From assembly GCF_000716545.1 (NCBI RefSeq), contig NZ_JNWZ01000008.1:62001-126000 (forward strand): 64,000 bases of DNA, given 5' to 3'. The notes under the pieces are model-generated. The model was given only the letters and a program-made list of their open reading frames with translations. It ran no database searches and was not told the DNA's origin. A program made the translations under genes and the position numbers. Positions 1 to 7,531 of the stretch are shown piece by piece; the first letter of the stretch is position 1; each line of letters begins with the position of its first letter. Origin of the DNA: Kitasatospora phosalacinea. GTDB taxonomy: Bacteria; Actinomycetota; Actinomycetes; Streptomycetales; Streptomycetaceae.

Positions 1-5
1 CAGTC

Positions 6-27
6 GTGCCCGGACTTTTTCGGGCAC
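6..27 (+). other. Short hairpin in the nrdJ leader
   Basis: A 7-bp inverted repeat, GTGCCCG at 6-12 and CGGGCAC at 21-27, encloses an 8-base loop that includes five T residues. It lies just before the ribosome binding site of nrdJ. It may end an upstream gene (nrdR in relatives, outside this window) or structure the leader. Only 61 bases of leader are visible, so no riboswitch can be judged. Confidence 0.35.
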
Positions 28-61
28 TTCGGGCGTTTGCCCAGGAGGAGGAGCAGGAGCA

Positions 62-2938
62 GTGACAGACACCACGAGCGGGTCCGCACGAGGGTCGAAG
101 TCGGACAAGGCCGGCAAGGGGGCCAAGGGCCCCAAGGCCGGGCTTCGGCTGGAGCGCATCTACACCACCCCCGGGGTCCACCCGTACGACGCGGTCACCT
201 GGGAGCGCCGTGACGTGGTGATGACCAACTGGCGCGACGGGTCGATCAACTTCGAGCAGCGCGGCGTCGAGTTCCCCGACTTCTGGTCGGTCAACGCGGT
301 CAACATCGTCACCAGCAAGTACTTCCGCGGCGCGGTCGGCACCCCGCAGCGCGAGTGGAGCCTCAAGCAGATCATCGACCGGGTGGTGCTCACCTACCGC
401 GCCGCCGGTGAGAAGCACGGCTACTTCGCCTCCCCGGACGACGCCGAGGTGTTCGAGCACGAGCTGACCCACGCCCTCCTCCACCAGGTGTTCAGCTTCA
501 ACTCGCCGGTCTGGTTCAACGTCGGCACCCAGCAGCCGCAGCAGGTCTCGGCCTGCTTCATCCTGTCCGTCGACGACTCCATGGAGTCGATCCTCGACTG
601 GTACAAGGAAGAGGGCATGATCTTCAAGGGCGGTTCCGGCGCGGGCCTGAACCTGTCCCGGATCCGCTCCTCCAAGGAACTGCTCTCCTCCGGCGGCAAC
701 GCCTCCGGCCCGGTCTCCTTCATGCGCGGCGCCGACGCCTCGGCCGGCACCATCAAGTCCGGCGGCGCGACCCGCCGGGCCGCCAAGATGGTCGTGCTGG
801 ACGTCGACCACCCCGACGTCGAGGCCTTCATCGAGACCAAGGTGAAGGAGGAGGAGAAGATCCGCGCCCTGCGCGACGCCGGGTTCGACATGGACCTGGG
901 CGGCGACGACATCACCTCCGTCCAGTACCAGAACGCCAACAACTCGGTCCGCGTGAACGACGAGTTCATGACCGCGGTGGAGAACGGCACCACCTTCGGC
1001 CTGCGCGGCCGGATGACCGGCGAGGTCATCGAGACCGTCGACGCCAAGGGCCTGTTCCGGAAGATGGCCGAGGCCGCCTGGGCCTGCGCCGACCCGGGCA
1101 TCCAGTACGACTCGGTGATCAACCACTGGCACACCTGCCCCGAGTCCGGCCGGATCAACGCCTCCAACCCGTGCTCCGAGTACATGCACCTGGACAACTC
1201 CAGCTGCAACCTGGCCTCGCTGAACCTGATGAAGTTCCTCCGGGACGACGACAGCTTCGACGCCGACACCTTCGCCAAGGTCGTCGAGCTGGTCATCACC
1301 GCGATGGACATCTCCATCTGCTTCGCCGACTTCCCGACCGAGAAGATCGGCGAGACCACCCGCGCCTACCGCCAGCTCGGCATCGGCTACGCCAACCTCG
1401 GCGCCCTGCTGATGGCCACCGGCCACGCCTACGACTCCGAGGGCGGCCGCGCCCTGGCCGGTGCGATCACCTCGCTGATGACCGGCACCGCCTACCGCCG
1501 CTCCGCCGAACTCGCCGCCGTGGTCGGCCCGTACGACGGCTACGCCCGCAACGCCGCCCCGCACCGGCGGGTCATGAAGCAGCACGCGGACGCCTCGGCC
1601 GCCGTCGCCCCGCTGGACGACCTGGACGCCCCGGTCTGGTCGGCCGCGAACGAGGCCTGGGCCGACGTGGTCCGCCTCGGCGAGCAGAACGGCTTCCGCA
1701 ACGCACAGGCCTCGGTGCTCGCCCCGACCGGCACCATCGGCCTGATGATGGACTGCGACACCACCGGCGTCGAACCCGACCTCGCCCTGGTCAAGTTCAA
1801 GAAGCTGGTCGGCGGCGGCTCGATGCAGATCGTCAACGGCACCGTCCCGCGCGCCCTCAAGCGCCTGGGCTACCAGGGCGAGCAGATCGAGGCAGTCGTC
1901 GCGCACATCGCCGAGCACGGGAACGTCATCGACGCGCCCGGCCTGAAGGCCGCCCACTACGAGGTGTTCGACTGCGCGATGGGCGAGCGGTCGATCTCCC
2001 CGATGGGCCACGTCCGGATGATGGCCGCGATCCAGCCGTGGATCTCCGGCGCCATCTCCAAGACCGTCAACATGCCGGAGGACGCCACCGTCGAGGACGT
2101 CGAGGAGATCTACTTCCAGGCGTGGAAGCTCGGCGTCAAGGCACTGGCGATCTACCGCGACAACTGCAAGGTCGGCCAGCCGCTCTCCGCCAAGACCAAG
2201 ACCCCGGCGGCGGCCACCGCCACCGCCCCGGCGGCCCCGGCCGTCGAGAAGGTCGTCGAGTACCGGCCGACCCGCAAGCGCCTGCCCAAGGGCCGCCCCG
2301 GCATCACCACCTCCTTCACGGTCGGCGGTGCCGAGGGCTACATGACCGCCAACTCCTACCCGGACGACGGCCTCGGCGAGGTCTTCCTGAAGATGTCCAA
2401 GCAGGGCTCGACCCTCGCGGGCATGATGGACGCCTTCTCCATCGCCGTCTCGGTCGGCCTGCAGTACGGCGTCCCGCTGGAGACGTACGTCGCCAAGTTC
2501 ACCAACATGCGCTTCGAGCCGGCCGGTCTGACCGACGACCCGGACGTGCGGATGGCGCAGTCCATCGTGGACTACATCTTCCGCCGCCTCGCCCTCGACT
2601 TCCTGCCCTTCGAGACCCGCTCCGCGCTGGGCATCCACTCCGTCGAGGAGCGCACCCGGCACCTGGAGACCGGCTCCTACGAGCCGACCGAGGACGACGT
2701 CGACATCGAGTCGCTGGCCCAGTCCGCCCCGCTCGCCCCGGAGAAGCCGCACGTCGCCCTCCCGCTGGTCGAGCAGCCCAAGGCCGCCCCGGCCGCCCAC
2801 AACTCGACCGAACTCGCCGAGATCCGGCTCGGCCTGAACGCAGACGCCCCGCTCTGCTTCTCCTGCGGCACCAAGATGCGCCGCGCGGGCAGCTGCTACC
2901 TCTGCGAGGGCTGCGGCTCCACCAGCGGCTGCAGCTGA
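62..2938 (+). CDS. nrdJ: Vitamin B12-dependent (class II) ribonucleoside-diphosphate reductase
   Basis: The 958-residue protein is the adenosylcobalamin-dependent enzyme that reduces ribonucleotides to deoxyribonucleotides for DNA synthesis and repair in the cytoplasm. The family is recognised from the barrel motifs FSFNSPVWFNVG and NPCSE (putative thiyl cysteine near residue 371), the redox-cysteine segment SACFILSVDDSMESI, and the C-terminal cysteine-rich tail CFSCGTKM...CYLCEGCG, which re-reduces the active site. No intein or insertion breaks the fold. The GTG start is preceded at good spacing by a strong GGAGGAGGAG ribosome binding site. In Streptomyces the upstream neighbour is the repressor nrdR, which lies outside this window. 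A strong terminator follows. The gene is at the SCO5805 position by my recollection of synteny. Confidence 0.96.
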   Translation: MTDTTSGSARGSKSDKAGKGAKGPKAGLRLERIYTTPGVHPYDAVTWERRDVVMTNWRDGSINFEQRGVEFPDFWSVNAVNIVTSKYFRGAVGTPQREWSLKQIIDRVVLTYRAAGEKHGYFASPDDAEVFEHELTHALLHQVFSFNSPVWFNVGTQQPQQVSACFILSVDDSMESILDWYKEEGMIFKGGSGAGLNLSRIRSSKELLSSGGNASGPVSFMRGADASAGTIKSGGATRRAAKMVVLDVDHPDVEAFIETKVKEEEKIRALRDAGFDMDLGGDDITSVQYQNANNSVRVNDEFMTAVENGTTFGLRGRMTGEVIETVDAKGLFRKMAEAAWACADPGIQYDSVINHWHTCPESGRINASNPCSEYMHLDNSSCNLASLNLMKFLRDDDSFDADTFAKVVELVITAMDISICFADFPTEKIGETTRAYRQLGIGYANLGALLMATGHAYDSEGGRALAGAITSLMTGTAYRRSAELAAVVGPYDGYARNAAPHRRVMKQHADASAAVAPLDDLDAPVWSAANEAWADVVRLGEQNGFRNAQASVLAPTGTIGLMMDCDTTGVEPDLALVKFKKLVGGGSMQIVNGTVPRALKRLGYQGEQIEAVVAHIAEHGNVIDAPGLKAAHYEVFDCAMGERSISPMGHVRMMAAIQPWISGAISKTVNMPEDATVEDVEEIYFQAWKLGVKALAIYRDNCKVGQPLSAKTKTPAAATATAPAAPAVEKVVEYRPTRKRLPKGRPGITTSFTVGGAEGYMTANSYPDDGLGEVFLKMSKQGSTLAGMMDAFSIAVSVGLQYGVPLETYVAKFTNMRFEPAGLTDDPDVRMAQSIVDYIFRRLALDFLPFETRSALGIHSVEERTRHLETGSYEPTEDDVDIESLAQSAPLAPEKPHVALPLVEQPKAAPAAHNSTELAEIRLGLNADAPLCFSCGTKMRRAGSCYLCEGCGSTSGCS

Positions 2939-2963
2939 CGCACCGCCGCCGCACGCCGACGCC

Positions 2964-2996
2964 CGGGGCGCCCACCGCACTGCGGTGGGCGCCCCG
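2964..2996 (+). terminator. Terminator of nrdJ
   Basis: A perfect 15-bp stem (2964-2978 with 2982-2996) closes a 3-base loop, 25 bases after the nrdJ stop. There is no long T run, which is usual for high-GC actinobacteria. The remaining bases up to 3247 are GC-rich with no gene I can support. Confidence 0.75.
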
Positions 2997-3247
2997 CGCC
3001 GTGCGCGGCACCGTGCCCGGACGGACGCGACCTGCCGGCCACCGCCCTCCCCGGCGCGCGCCGACCCAGACCCGCGCACCCGGGCGGGGGCCCGCGGCGG
3101 TGGCGGGGCCGGCCGGGCCGCCCCGGGGGGAGCCGGCCGCGGACCGCGAGGACCGAGCCGCCGTTCCCCCGGGTGCGTGGGCCGGGCTGCCGGAGCCGGT
3201 GGCGGCGGGCAGGCTGGGGGCACTGGCGGAGCTGAGGGGTGAGCGCG

Positions 3248-4006
3248 ATGCGGCCGATACTGGTGACGGGCGGTACGGGGACCCTGGGACGCGTGGTGGT
3301 GCGCCGGCTGCTGTCGCGCGGCTGCCCGGTGCGGGTGCTGAGCCGGCAGGCGCACACGCCGGGGGAGCACGGCTGGGCGGTGGGCGACCTGGTGACCGGC
3401 CGCGGGGTGGAGGCGGCGCTGTCCGGCGCCGGGACGGTGGTGCACTGCGCGACCACCAAGGGCGGGCGGGACGTCGCGGCCACCCGCCGCCTGGTGGAGG
3501 CGGCCCGGACCGCCGGGGCCCCGCACCTGCTGTACGTGTCGATCGTCGGGGTGGACCGGGTGCCGTTCGGCTACTACCGGGCGAAGGCGGAGTGCGAGCT
3601 GCTGGTGGCGGAGTCCGGCCTGGGGTGGACGGTGCTGCGGGCCACCCAGTTCCACGACCTGGTGGCGCGGGTGCTGGAGGGCCTGTCGAAGGCGCCGGTG
3701 CTGCTGGTGCCGCGCGGGGTGTCGTTCCAGCCGGTGGACGTGCGGGACGTCGCGGAGCGGGTGGTGGAGCTGGTCGAGGCGGGTCCGGCCGGGCGGACGG
3801 ACGACTTCGGCGGGCCGCAGGTGCGTCCGGTGGAGGCGCTGGCGGCGGACTTCCTGCGGGCCCGGGGGCGGCGGCGCCCGGTGCTGCGGGCGCCGCTGCC
3901 GGGCGGGGCGGGGCGGGCGCTGCGGGCGGGCGGCAACCTGGTGCCGGCGCACCCGGCGGGCCGGACCACCTTCGCGCAGTTCCTGGCGGAGCGGTACCCG
4001 GCCTGA
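3248..4006 (+). CDS. NAD(P)-binding SDR-like protein (NmrA / atypical SDR)
   Basis: The 252-residue protein starts with a Rossmann motif, LVTGGTGTLGRVVVRRLL (GxxGxxG). It continues with a strand-turn resembling LSGAGTVVHCATTKGG and a YxxxK-like YYRAKAECELL segment, as in atypical short-chain dehydrogenases of the NmrA/NAD(P)H-binding group. These act as redox sensors or reductases on unknown substrates, and the substrate cannot be read from sequence. The ATG at 3248 is chosen because AGGGG at 3235-3239 sits 8 bases upstream; a GTG at 3239 in the same frame overlaps that site. It is a single gene between the nrdJ terminator and the divergently regulated HTH operon. Confidence 0.85.
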   Translation: MRPILVTGGTGTLGRVVVRRLLSRGCPVRVLSRQAHTPGEHGWAVGDLVTGRGVEAALSGAGTVVHCATTKGGRDVAATRRLVEAARTAGAPHLLYVSIVGVDRVPFGYYRAKAECELLVAESGLGWTVLRATQFHDLVARVLEGLSKAPVLLVPRGVSFQPVDVRDVAERVVELVEAGPAGRTDDFGGPQVRPVEALAADFLRARGRRRPVLRAPLPGGAGRALRAGGNLVPAHPAGRTTFAQFLAERYPA

Positions 4007-4021
4007 CCGTCCGCCCTGCGT

Positions 4022-4037
4022 GTCAACCGGGGTTGAC
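4022..4037. promoter_or_regulatory. Palindromic operator, copy 1
   Basis: GTCAAC-CGGG-GTTGAC has 6-bp perfect arms with a 4-base centre; the arms extend to 7 bp if the outer centre bases are counted. The same 6-4-6 layout recurs 28 bp downstream. The right arm overlaps the probable -35 element at 4033-4038. It is a likely binding site for the HTH protein encoded immediately downstream; that assignment is inference. Confidence 0.65.
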
Positions 4038-4062
4038 GCCACCCGCGTCGTCAACCTATGTT
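4033..4062 (+). promoter_or_regulatory. Promoter of the HTH/Clp_N operon, probably giving leaderless mRNA
   Basis: The -35 TTGACG (4033-4038) and -10 TATGTT (4057-4062) are separated by 18 bases. Transcription would begin near 4069, which is the A of the ATG. No ribosome binding site precedes that ATG, so leaderless translation is likely. Both promoter hexamers are embedded in palindromic operator arms, a classic layout for repression or autoregulation. Confidence 0.6.
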
Positions 4063-4065
4063 GAC
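4050..4065. promoter_or_regulatory. Palindromic operator, copy 2
   Basis: GTCAAC-CTAT-GTTGAC is the second copy of the 6-4-6 palindrome. It covers the -10 element and ends 3 bases before the start codon. Binding here would block RNA polymerase directly. Centre-to-centre spacing to copy 1 is 28 bp, about 2.7 helical turns. Confidence 0.65.
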
Positions 4066-4068
4066 ACC

Positions 4069-4299
4069 ATGAGCGAGACGACACGGCTCGCGGCCGACGC
4101 GAGCGACGACGACCCGGCCACCGGCCTGCGCGCCGTCCGGGCCCTGCGCGACCTGGCCGACCGGCTGGAGGACCTCCAGGTCGGCAACGCCCGCCGCAGG
4201 GGCTGGTCCTGGCACGAGATCGCGGTCTGCCTGGGGGTCACCCGGCAGGCCGTGCACAAGAAGCACGCCCGACGGGCGACCGCACAGGGAGGGGACTGA
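4069..4299 (+). CDS. Small helix-turn-helix DNA-binding protein
   Basis: The 76-residue protein has a C-terminal helix-turn-helix at about residues 43-70, with RRRGWSWHEIAVCLGV followed by TRQAVHKKHARR, typical of small DNA-binding regulators. The N-terminal half is acidic and then helical (ALRDLADRLEDLQVG), probably for dimerisation. The ATG coincides with the predicted transcription start. The gene ends one base before the Clp_N gene, so the two are co-transcribed and probably translationally coupled. The two palindromes in its promoter suggest that it regulates itself. HTH genes paired with stand-alone Clp_N genes occur in actinobacteria as far as I recall, but I know of no settled function. 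Confidence 0.85.
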   Translation: MSETTRLAADASDDDPATGLRAVRALRDLADRLEDLQVGNARRRGWSWHEIAVCLGVTRQAVHKKHARRATAQGGD

Positions 4300-4300
4300 C

Positions 4301-4867
4301 ATGTTCGAACGGTTCGCCACGGAGGCCCGCCGCGCGGTCACGCTGGCCGGCGAGGAGGCGCGGCGGATGGACCACGACCACCTGGGCACCGAGCACCTCC
4401 TGCTCGGCCTGCTCGCCCAGCCGCAGGACCCGGCCGCCGAACTGCTCGGCCGCGCCGGCCTCGACCTGGAGGGCGGGCGGCGCGCGGTGCTCCGCGCCCT
4501 GGGCGGCACCGACCCGGAGCGCGACGCCGCCGCGCTGGCCGCGATCGGCATCGACCTGGCGGCGGTCCGGGCGGCCGTCGAGTCCCGGTTCGGGCCGGGC
4601 GCGCTGGACGGCCCGCCGCCCGCCCGCCGCTCCCGCTGGAGCGGCCCCCGGTTCACCGACCGCGGCCGCCGGGTGATGGTGCTGACCCTGCGCGCGGCCA
4701 CCGGGCAGCGGGCCCGCCGGATCGAGACCGGCCACCTGCTGCTCGGCCTGCTCCGCGAGGGCGGCGGGGTGGCCGTCCGGGTGCTGCGCGAACAGGGCGC
4801 CGACCTGGCCGAACTGGAGCGCGCGACGGAAGCCTCGCTGGTGGGCGGCCTGCGGGAGGCTTCCTAG
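4301..4867 (+). CDS. Stand-alone Clp N-terminal-domain protein
   Basis: The 188-residue protein carries two Clp_N repeats: HDHLGTEHLLLGLL at about residues 25-40 and RIETGHLLLGLLREGGG at about 140-160. They are joined by a basic, proline-rich linker. It resembles the substrate- or adaptor-binding N-domain of ClpC/ClpA but has no AAA+ ATPase domains, so it cannot unfold proteins itself. Likely roles are titrating or adapting Clp substrates, or modulating its operon partner, the HTH protein. The start is 1 base after the upstream stop. At 188 aa it is complete for this stand-alone family, not a ClpC fragment. Confidence 0.85.
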   Translation: MFERFATEARRAVTLAGEEARRMDHDHLGTEHLLLGLLAQPQDPAAELLGRAGLDLEGGRRAVLRALGGTDPERDAAALAAIGIDLAAVRAAVESRFGPGALDGPPPARRSRWSGPRFTDRGRRVMVLTLRAATGQRARRIETGHLLLGLLREGGGVAVRVLREQGADLAELERATEASLVGGLREAS

Positions 4868-4903
4868 CGCCCCATAACACGGAGTGGTCACAACTGGGGC
4901 GCT
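4866..4903 (+). terminator. Possible terminator after the Clp_N gene
   Basis: Inverted 9-bp arms, AGCGCCCCA (4866-4874) and TGGGGCGCT (4895-4903), surround a 20-base loop. The left arm overlaps the stop codon. The loop is large for an intrinsic terminator, so a regulatory hairpin is also possible. Confidence 0.4.
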
Positions 4904-4964
4904 GCCCGATGAAGGTCGAACGCGCTCCTTGGCCTGGGGGTACCGGTGAGTTAACGTCTTTGAG

Positions 4965-4978
4965 CCAGCGATCGCTGG
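4965..4978. promoter_or_regulatory. Candidate operator of the sugar ABC operon
   Basis: CCAGCGATCGCTGG is a perfect 14-bp palindrome about 80 bp before the substrate-binding lipoprotein start. It lies near plausible promoter elements (TTAACG at about 4951). LacI- or ROK-type repressors usually control such importers in Streptomyces through palindromes, but no regulator gene is adjacent, so the cognate protein is unknown. Confidence 0.45.
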
Positions 4979-5059
4979 GTACAGATCCACATCTCCGGTA
5001 CAGCGCAGTGTTGTTCTGTCTTACGGCTGGCATGTCCATGCCCTGGCAAGGAGACCGCA

Positions 5060-6436
5060 TTGACCACCCCCCTGACCACCGGACGCCGCCGGCTCCTCGC
5101 CGTACCGGCCGTCCTGGCACTGGCGTTGACCGCCGCCTGCTCCAACAGCTCCTCCGACGGCGGGGGCGGTGGGGGCGGTTCGGCCGCCGCCATGACGGGT
5201 GACTGCGCCAAGTACCAGGCGTACTCGGGCCACTCCGGGACCAAGGTGTCGATGTACGCCTCGATCCTCTCCCCGGAGTCGGACTCGTTGGAGAAGTCCT
5301 GGGCCGAGTTCAGCAACTGTACGGGCATCAAGATCGTTTACGAGGGCTCCAACGACTTCGAGTCGCAGCTCCCGGTCCGGGTGGCCGGCGGCAACGCCCC
5401 CGACCTGGCGATCATCCCGCAGCCCGGCCTGCTCGCCCAGATGGTGAAGTCCGGCAAGGTGGTCAAGCCGCCGCAGCAGACCGTCGACAACGAGAGCAAG
5501 TGGTCGCCGGTCTGGAAGGAGTACGGCTCGGTCAACGGCACCTTCTACGCGGCGCCGATGAGCGCCAACATGAAGTCGCTGGTCTGGTACTCGCCCAAGG
5601 CGTTCAAGGCCGCCGGCTACGAGGTCCCGAAGACCTGGGCCGACCTGGTCGCGCTCAGCGACAAGATCGCCCGCGCCGGCGGCGAGACGAAGCCCTGGTG
5701 CGGCGGCATCGGCTCCGGCACCGCCACCGGCTGGCCGGCCACCGACTGGCTGGAGGAGATCGTCCTCGGCTCCTACGGCGGCGAGGTCTACGACCAGTGG
5801 ATCAGCCACAAGGTGAAGTTCTCCGACGAGAAGATCACCACCGCGATGAAGACCGTCGCCGACTGGATGCAGAACCCGGCCTGGGTCAACGGCGGCATCG
5901 GCGACGTCAAGACGATCGCCACCACCACCTTCCAGGACGCCGGCGCCCCGATCCTCAGCAACAAGTGCGCGATGCTCCAGCAGGCGTCCTTCTACCGCGC
6001 GCAGTGGCCCAAGGGCACGAACATCGGGCCGGACGGCGACGTCTTCGCCTTCCAGCTGCCCGCGGTCAACCCGCAGGTCCACAGCCCGGTCGAGGGCGGC
6101 GGCGAGTTCCTGACCGCGTTCTCCGACCGGCCCGAGGTGCAGGCCGTGCAGAACTACCTGTCCACCTCGGAGTGGGCCGGCAGCCGGGTCAAGACCTCCC
6201 CGGGCTGGGTCTCCGCCAACCAGGGCGTGGACAAGAGCCTGTACACCGACCCGATCGACAAGCTCTCCGCCGAGTCGCTGACCGACCCCGCGGCCACCTT
6301 CCGGTTCGACGCCTCCGACCTGATGCCCGCCGCCGTCGGCGCCGGCGCCGAGTGGAAGGCGCTGACCGCCTGGTTCGCCGAGGGCCAGTCCATCCAGAAG
6401 ACCGCGGGCGACATCGACGCGGCCTGGCCGCAGTAA
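5060..6436 (+). CDS. Sugar ABC transporter substrate-binding lipoprotein
   Basis: The 458-residue lipoprotein has a lipobox LTAAC with Cys27 after a basic, hydrophobic signal peptide, then a low-complexity Gly-rich linker. The body is a family 1 extracellular solute-binding fold (ARVAGGNAPDLAIIPQPGLLAQM-like region, MSANMKSLVWYSPKAF, then KTWADLVALSDKI). It binds a carbohydrate outside the membrane and hands it to the two permeases encoded next. Closest in feel are the alpha-glucoside/oligosaccharide binders, but the substrate cannot be fixed from sequence. The start is a TTG with AAGGAG 7 bases upstream. A strong hairpin separates it from the permease genes, probably setting higher lipoprotein levels. 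Confidence 0.88.
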   Translation: MTTPLTTGRRRLLAVPAVLALALTAACSNSSSDGGGGGGGSAAAMTGDCAKYQAYSGHSGTKVSMYASILSPESDSLEKSWAEFSNCTGIKIVYEGSNDFESQLPVRVAGGNAPDLAIIPQPGLLAQMVKSGKVVKPPQQTVDNESKWSPVWKEYGSVNGTFYAAPMSANMKSLVWYSPKAFKAAGYEVPKTWADLVALSDKIARAGGETKPWCGGIGSGTATGWPATDWLEEIVLGSYGGEVYDQWISHKVKFSDEKITTAMKTVADWMQNPAWVNGGIGDVKTIATTTFQDAGAPILSNKCAMLQQASFYRAQWPKGTNIGPDGDVFAFQLPAVNPQVHSPVEGGGEFLTAFSDRPEVQAVQNYLSTSEWAGSRVKTSPGWVSANQGVDKSLYTDPIDKLSAESLTDPAATFRFDASDLMPAAVGAGAEWKALTAWFAEGQSIQKTAGDIDAAWPQ

Positions 6437-6448
6437 CCGGACGCCACC

Positions 6449-6476
6449 GGGCAGCGCGGGTGCACCCGCGCTGCCC
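6449..6476 (+). other. Intercistronic hairpin between binding-protein and permease genes
   Basis: A perfect 28-bp palindrome with 14-bp arms folds into a stem of about 12 bp with a TGCA tip. It lies between the binding-protein stop and the permease ribosome binding site. Such hairpins act as partial terminators or 3-prime mRNA stabilisers, giving more binding protein than permease. Confidence 0.7.
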
Positions 6477-6505
6477 CTCCCGTGCCCCGAGGAAGGACCC
6501 TCCGC

Positions 6506-7531
6506 ATGCCCACCGACACCCGGCTCGCCGGGCCGGCGCTCCACCTCGCCGATTCGCTGTGGCAGGACGCGGCGATCAAGTTCGGCAACACCGCGGGCGC
6601 CGTACTGGGCTTCCTCGGCCTGCTGCTCGCGGTGTTCTTCGCGGCGGGCCGGGCCACCGGACGCTTCTCCCGGCCGCTGGCGGTCGCGCTGATGCTCGGC
6701 CCCGCGGCCGTCCTGCTGCTCGTCGGCCTGGTGGTGCCGCTGCTGCGCACCGTCTACCTGAGCTTCTACGACTCCGACGCGGCGAAGTTCGTCGGCGGCA
6801 GGAACTACGGCTGGGCGGCGACCAGTTCGCAGATCCACGACGTGCTGCTGAACACCCTGCTGTGGCTGGTGGTCGCCCCGGTCGCGGCCACCGGGCTCGG
6901 CCTGCTGCTGGCCCTGCTGGTCGACCGGATGCGGGGCCAGGCGATCTACAAGTCGCTGATCTTCATGCCGATGGCGGTCTCGCTGGTGGCCGCCTCGCTG
7001 ATCTTCAAGTTGCTGTACGAGTCGCGCGGCGCCGGTCAGAACCAGGTCGGCCTGCTCAGCCAGATCGCGGTCACCCTCGGCTGGGACGACCCGCCGAACT
7101 GGATCCTGTCCCAGCCGCTGAACAACTTCCTGCTGATGTCCGCCATGGTCTGGGTGCAGACCGGCTTCGCCATGGTGGTGCTGTCCGCCGCGATCAAGGC
7201 CATCCCGGACGAGATCACCGAGGCCGCCCGGCTCGACGGCGCCTCGGGGGCGCGGCTGTTCCTGCACATCACCATTCCGATGATCCGCACCACGCTGGTG
7301 GTGGTGCTCACCACCATCATGATCATCACGCTGAAGGCCTTCGACATCGTCCGCACCATGACGGGCGGCAACTTCGGCACCCAGGTGCTGGCCAACGAGA
7401 TGTACTCGCAGAGCTTCGAGCAGTACAACACCGGTCGCGGCAGCGCCCTCGCGGTGATCCTGTTCCTCGCGGTGGCCCCCCTGGTGGTCTACAACATCGC
7501 CCTGCTGCGCAAGGAGCGTGCGACCCGATGA
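6506..7531 (+). CDS. Sugar ABC transporter permease 1 (MalF type)
   Basis: The 341-residue inner-membrane protein has about seven to eight hydrophobic segments. It carries the EAA loop EAARLDGASGARLFLHITIP at about residues 232-252, which docks onto the ATPase. It forms the channel with the next gene product. The ATG at 6506 is chosen because GAGGAAGG lies 8-10 bases upstream; an in-frame GTG at 6482 lacks such a site. Its stop overlaps the next start (ATGA). No ATPase gene is present in the operon. In streptomycetes the shared ATPase MsiK usually energises such systems, which is the likely explanation here. Confidence 0.9.
   Translation: MPTDTRLAGPALHLADSLWQDAAIKFGNTAGAVLGFLGLLLAVFFAAGRATGRFSRPLAVALMLGPAAVLLLVGLVVPLLRTVYLSFYDSDAAKFVGGRNYGWAATSSQIHDVLLNTLLWLVVAPVAATGLGLLLALLVDRMRGQAIYKSLIFMPMAVSLVAASLIFKLLYESRGAGQNQVGLLSQIAVTLGWDDPPNWILSQPLNNFLLMSAMVWVQTGFAMVVLSAAIKAIPDEITEAARLDGASGARLFLHITIPMIRTTLVVVLTTIMIITLKAFDIVRTMTGGNFGTQVLANEMYSQSFEQYNTGRGSALAVILFLAVAPLVVYNIALLRKERATR

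Noticed and set aside
1..61. Cobalamin riboswitch before nrdJ
   Set aside because: Only 61 bases are visible, with no B12-box; in Streptomyces the B12 riboswitch precedes nrdABS, not nrdJ.
1171..4299. A long alternative plus-strand frame overlapping nrdJ and the SDR gene
   Set aside because: It is Arg/Pro/Gly-rich out-of-frame sequence; only its last 76 codons (4069-4299) match a real HTH gene with its own promoter.
4301..4867. Truncated clpC gene
   Set aside because: The protein has both Clp_N repeats, a clean stop and a dedicated operon with an HTH gene, so it is a stand-alone family member and not a fragment.
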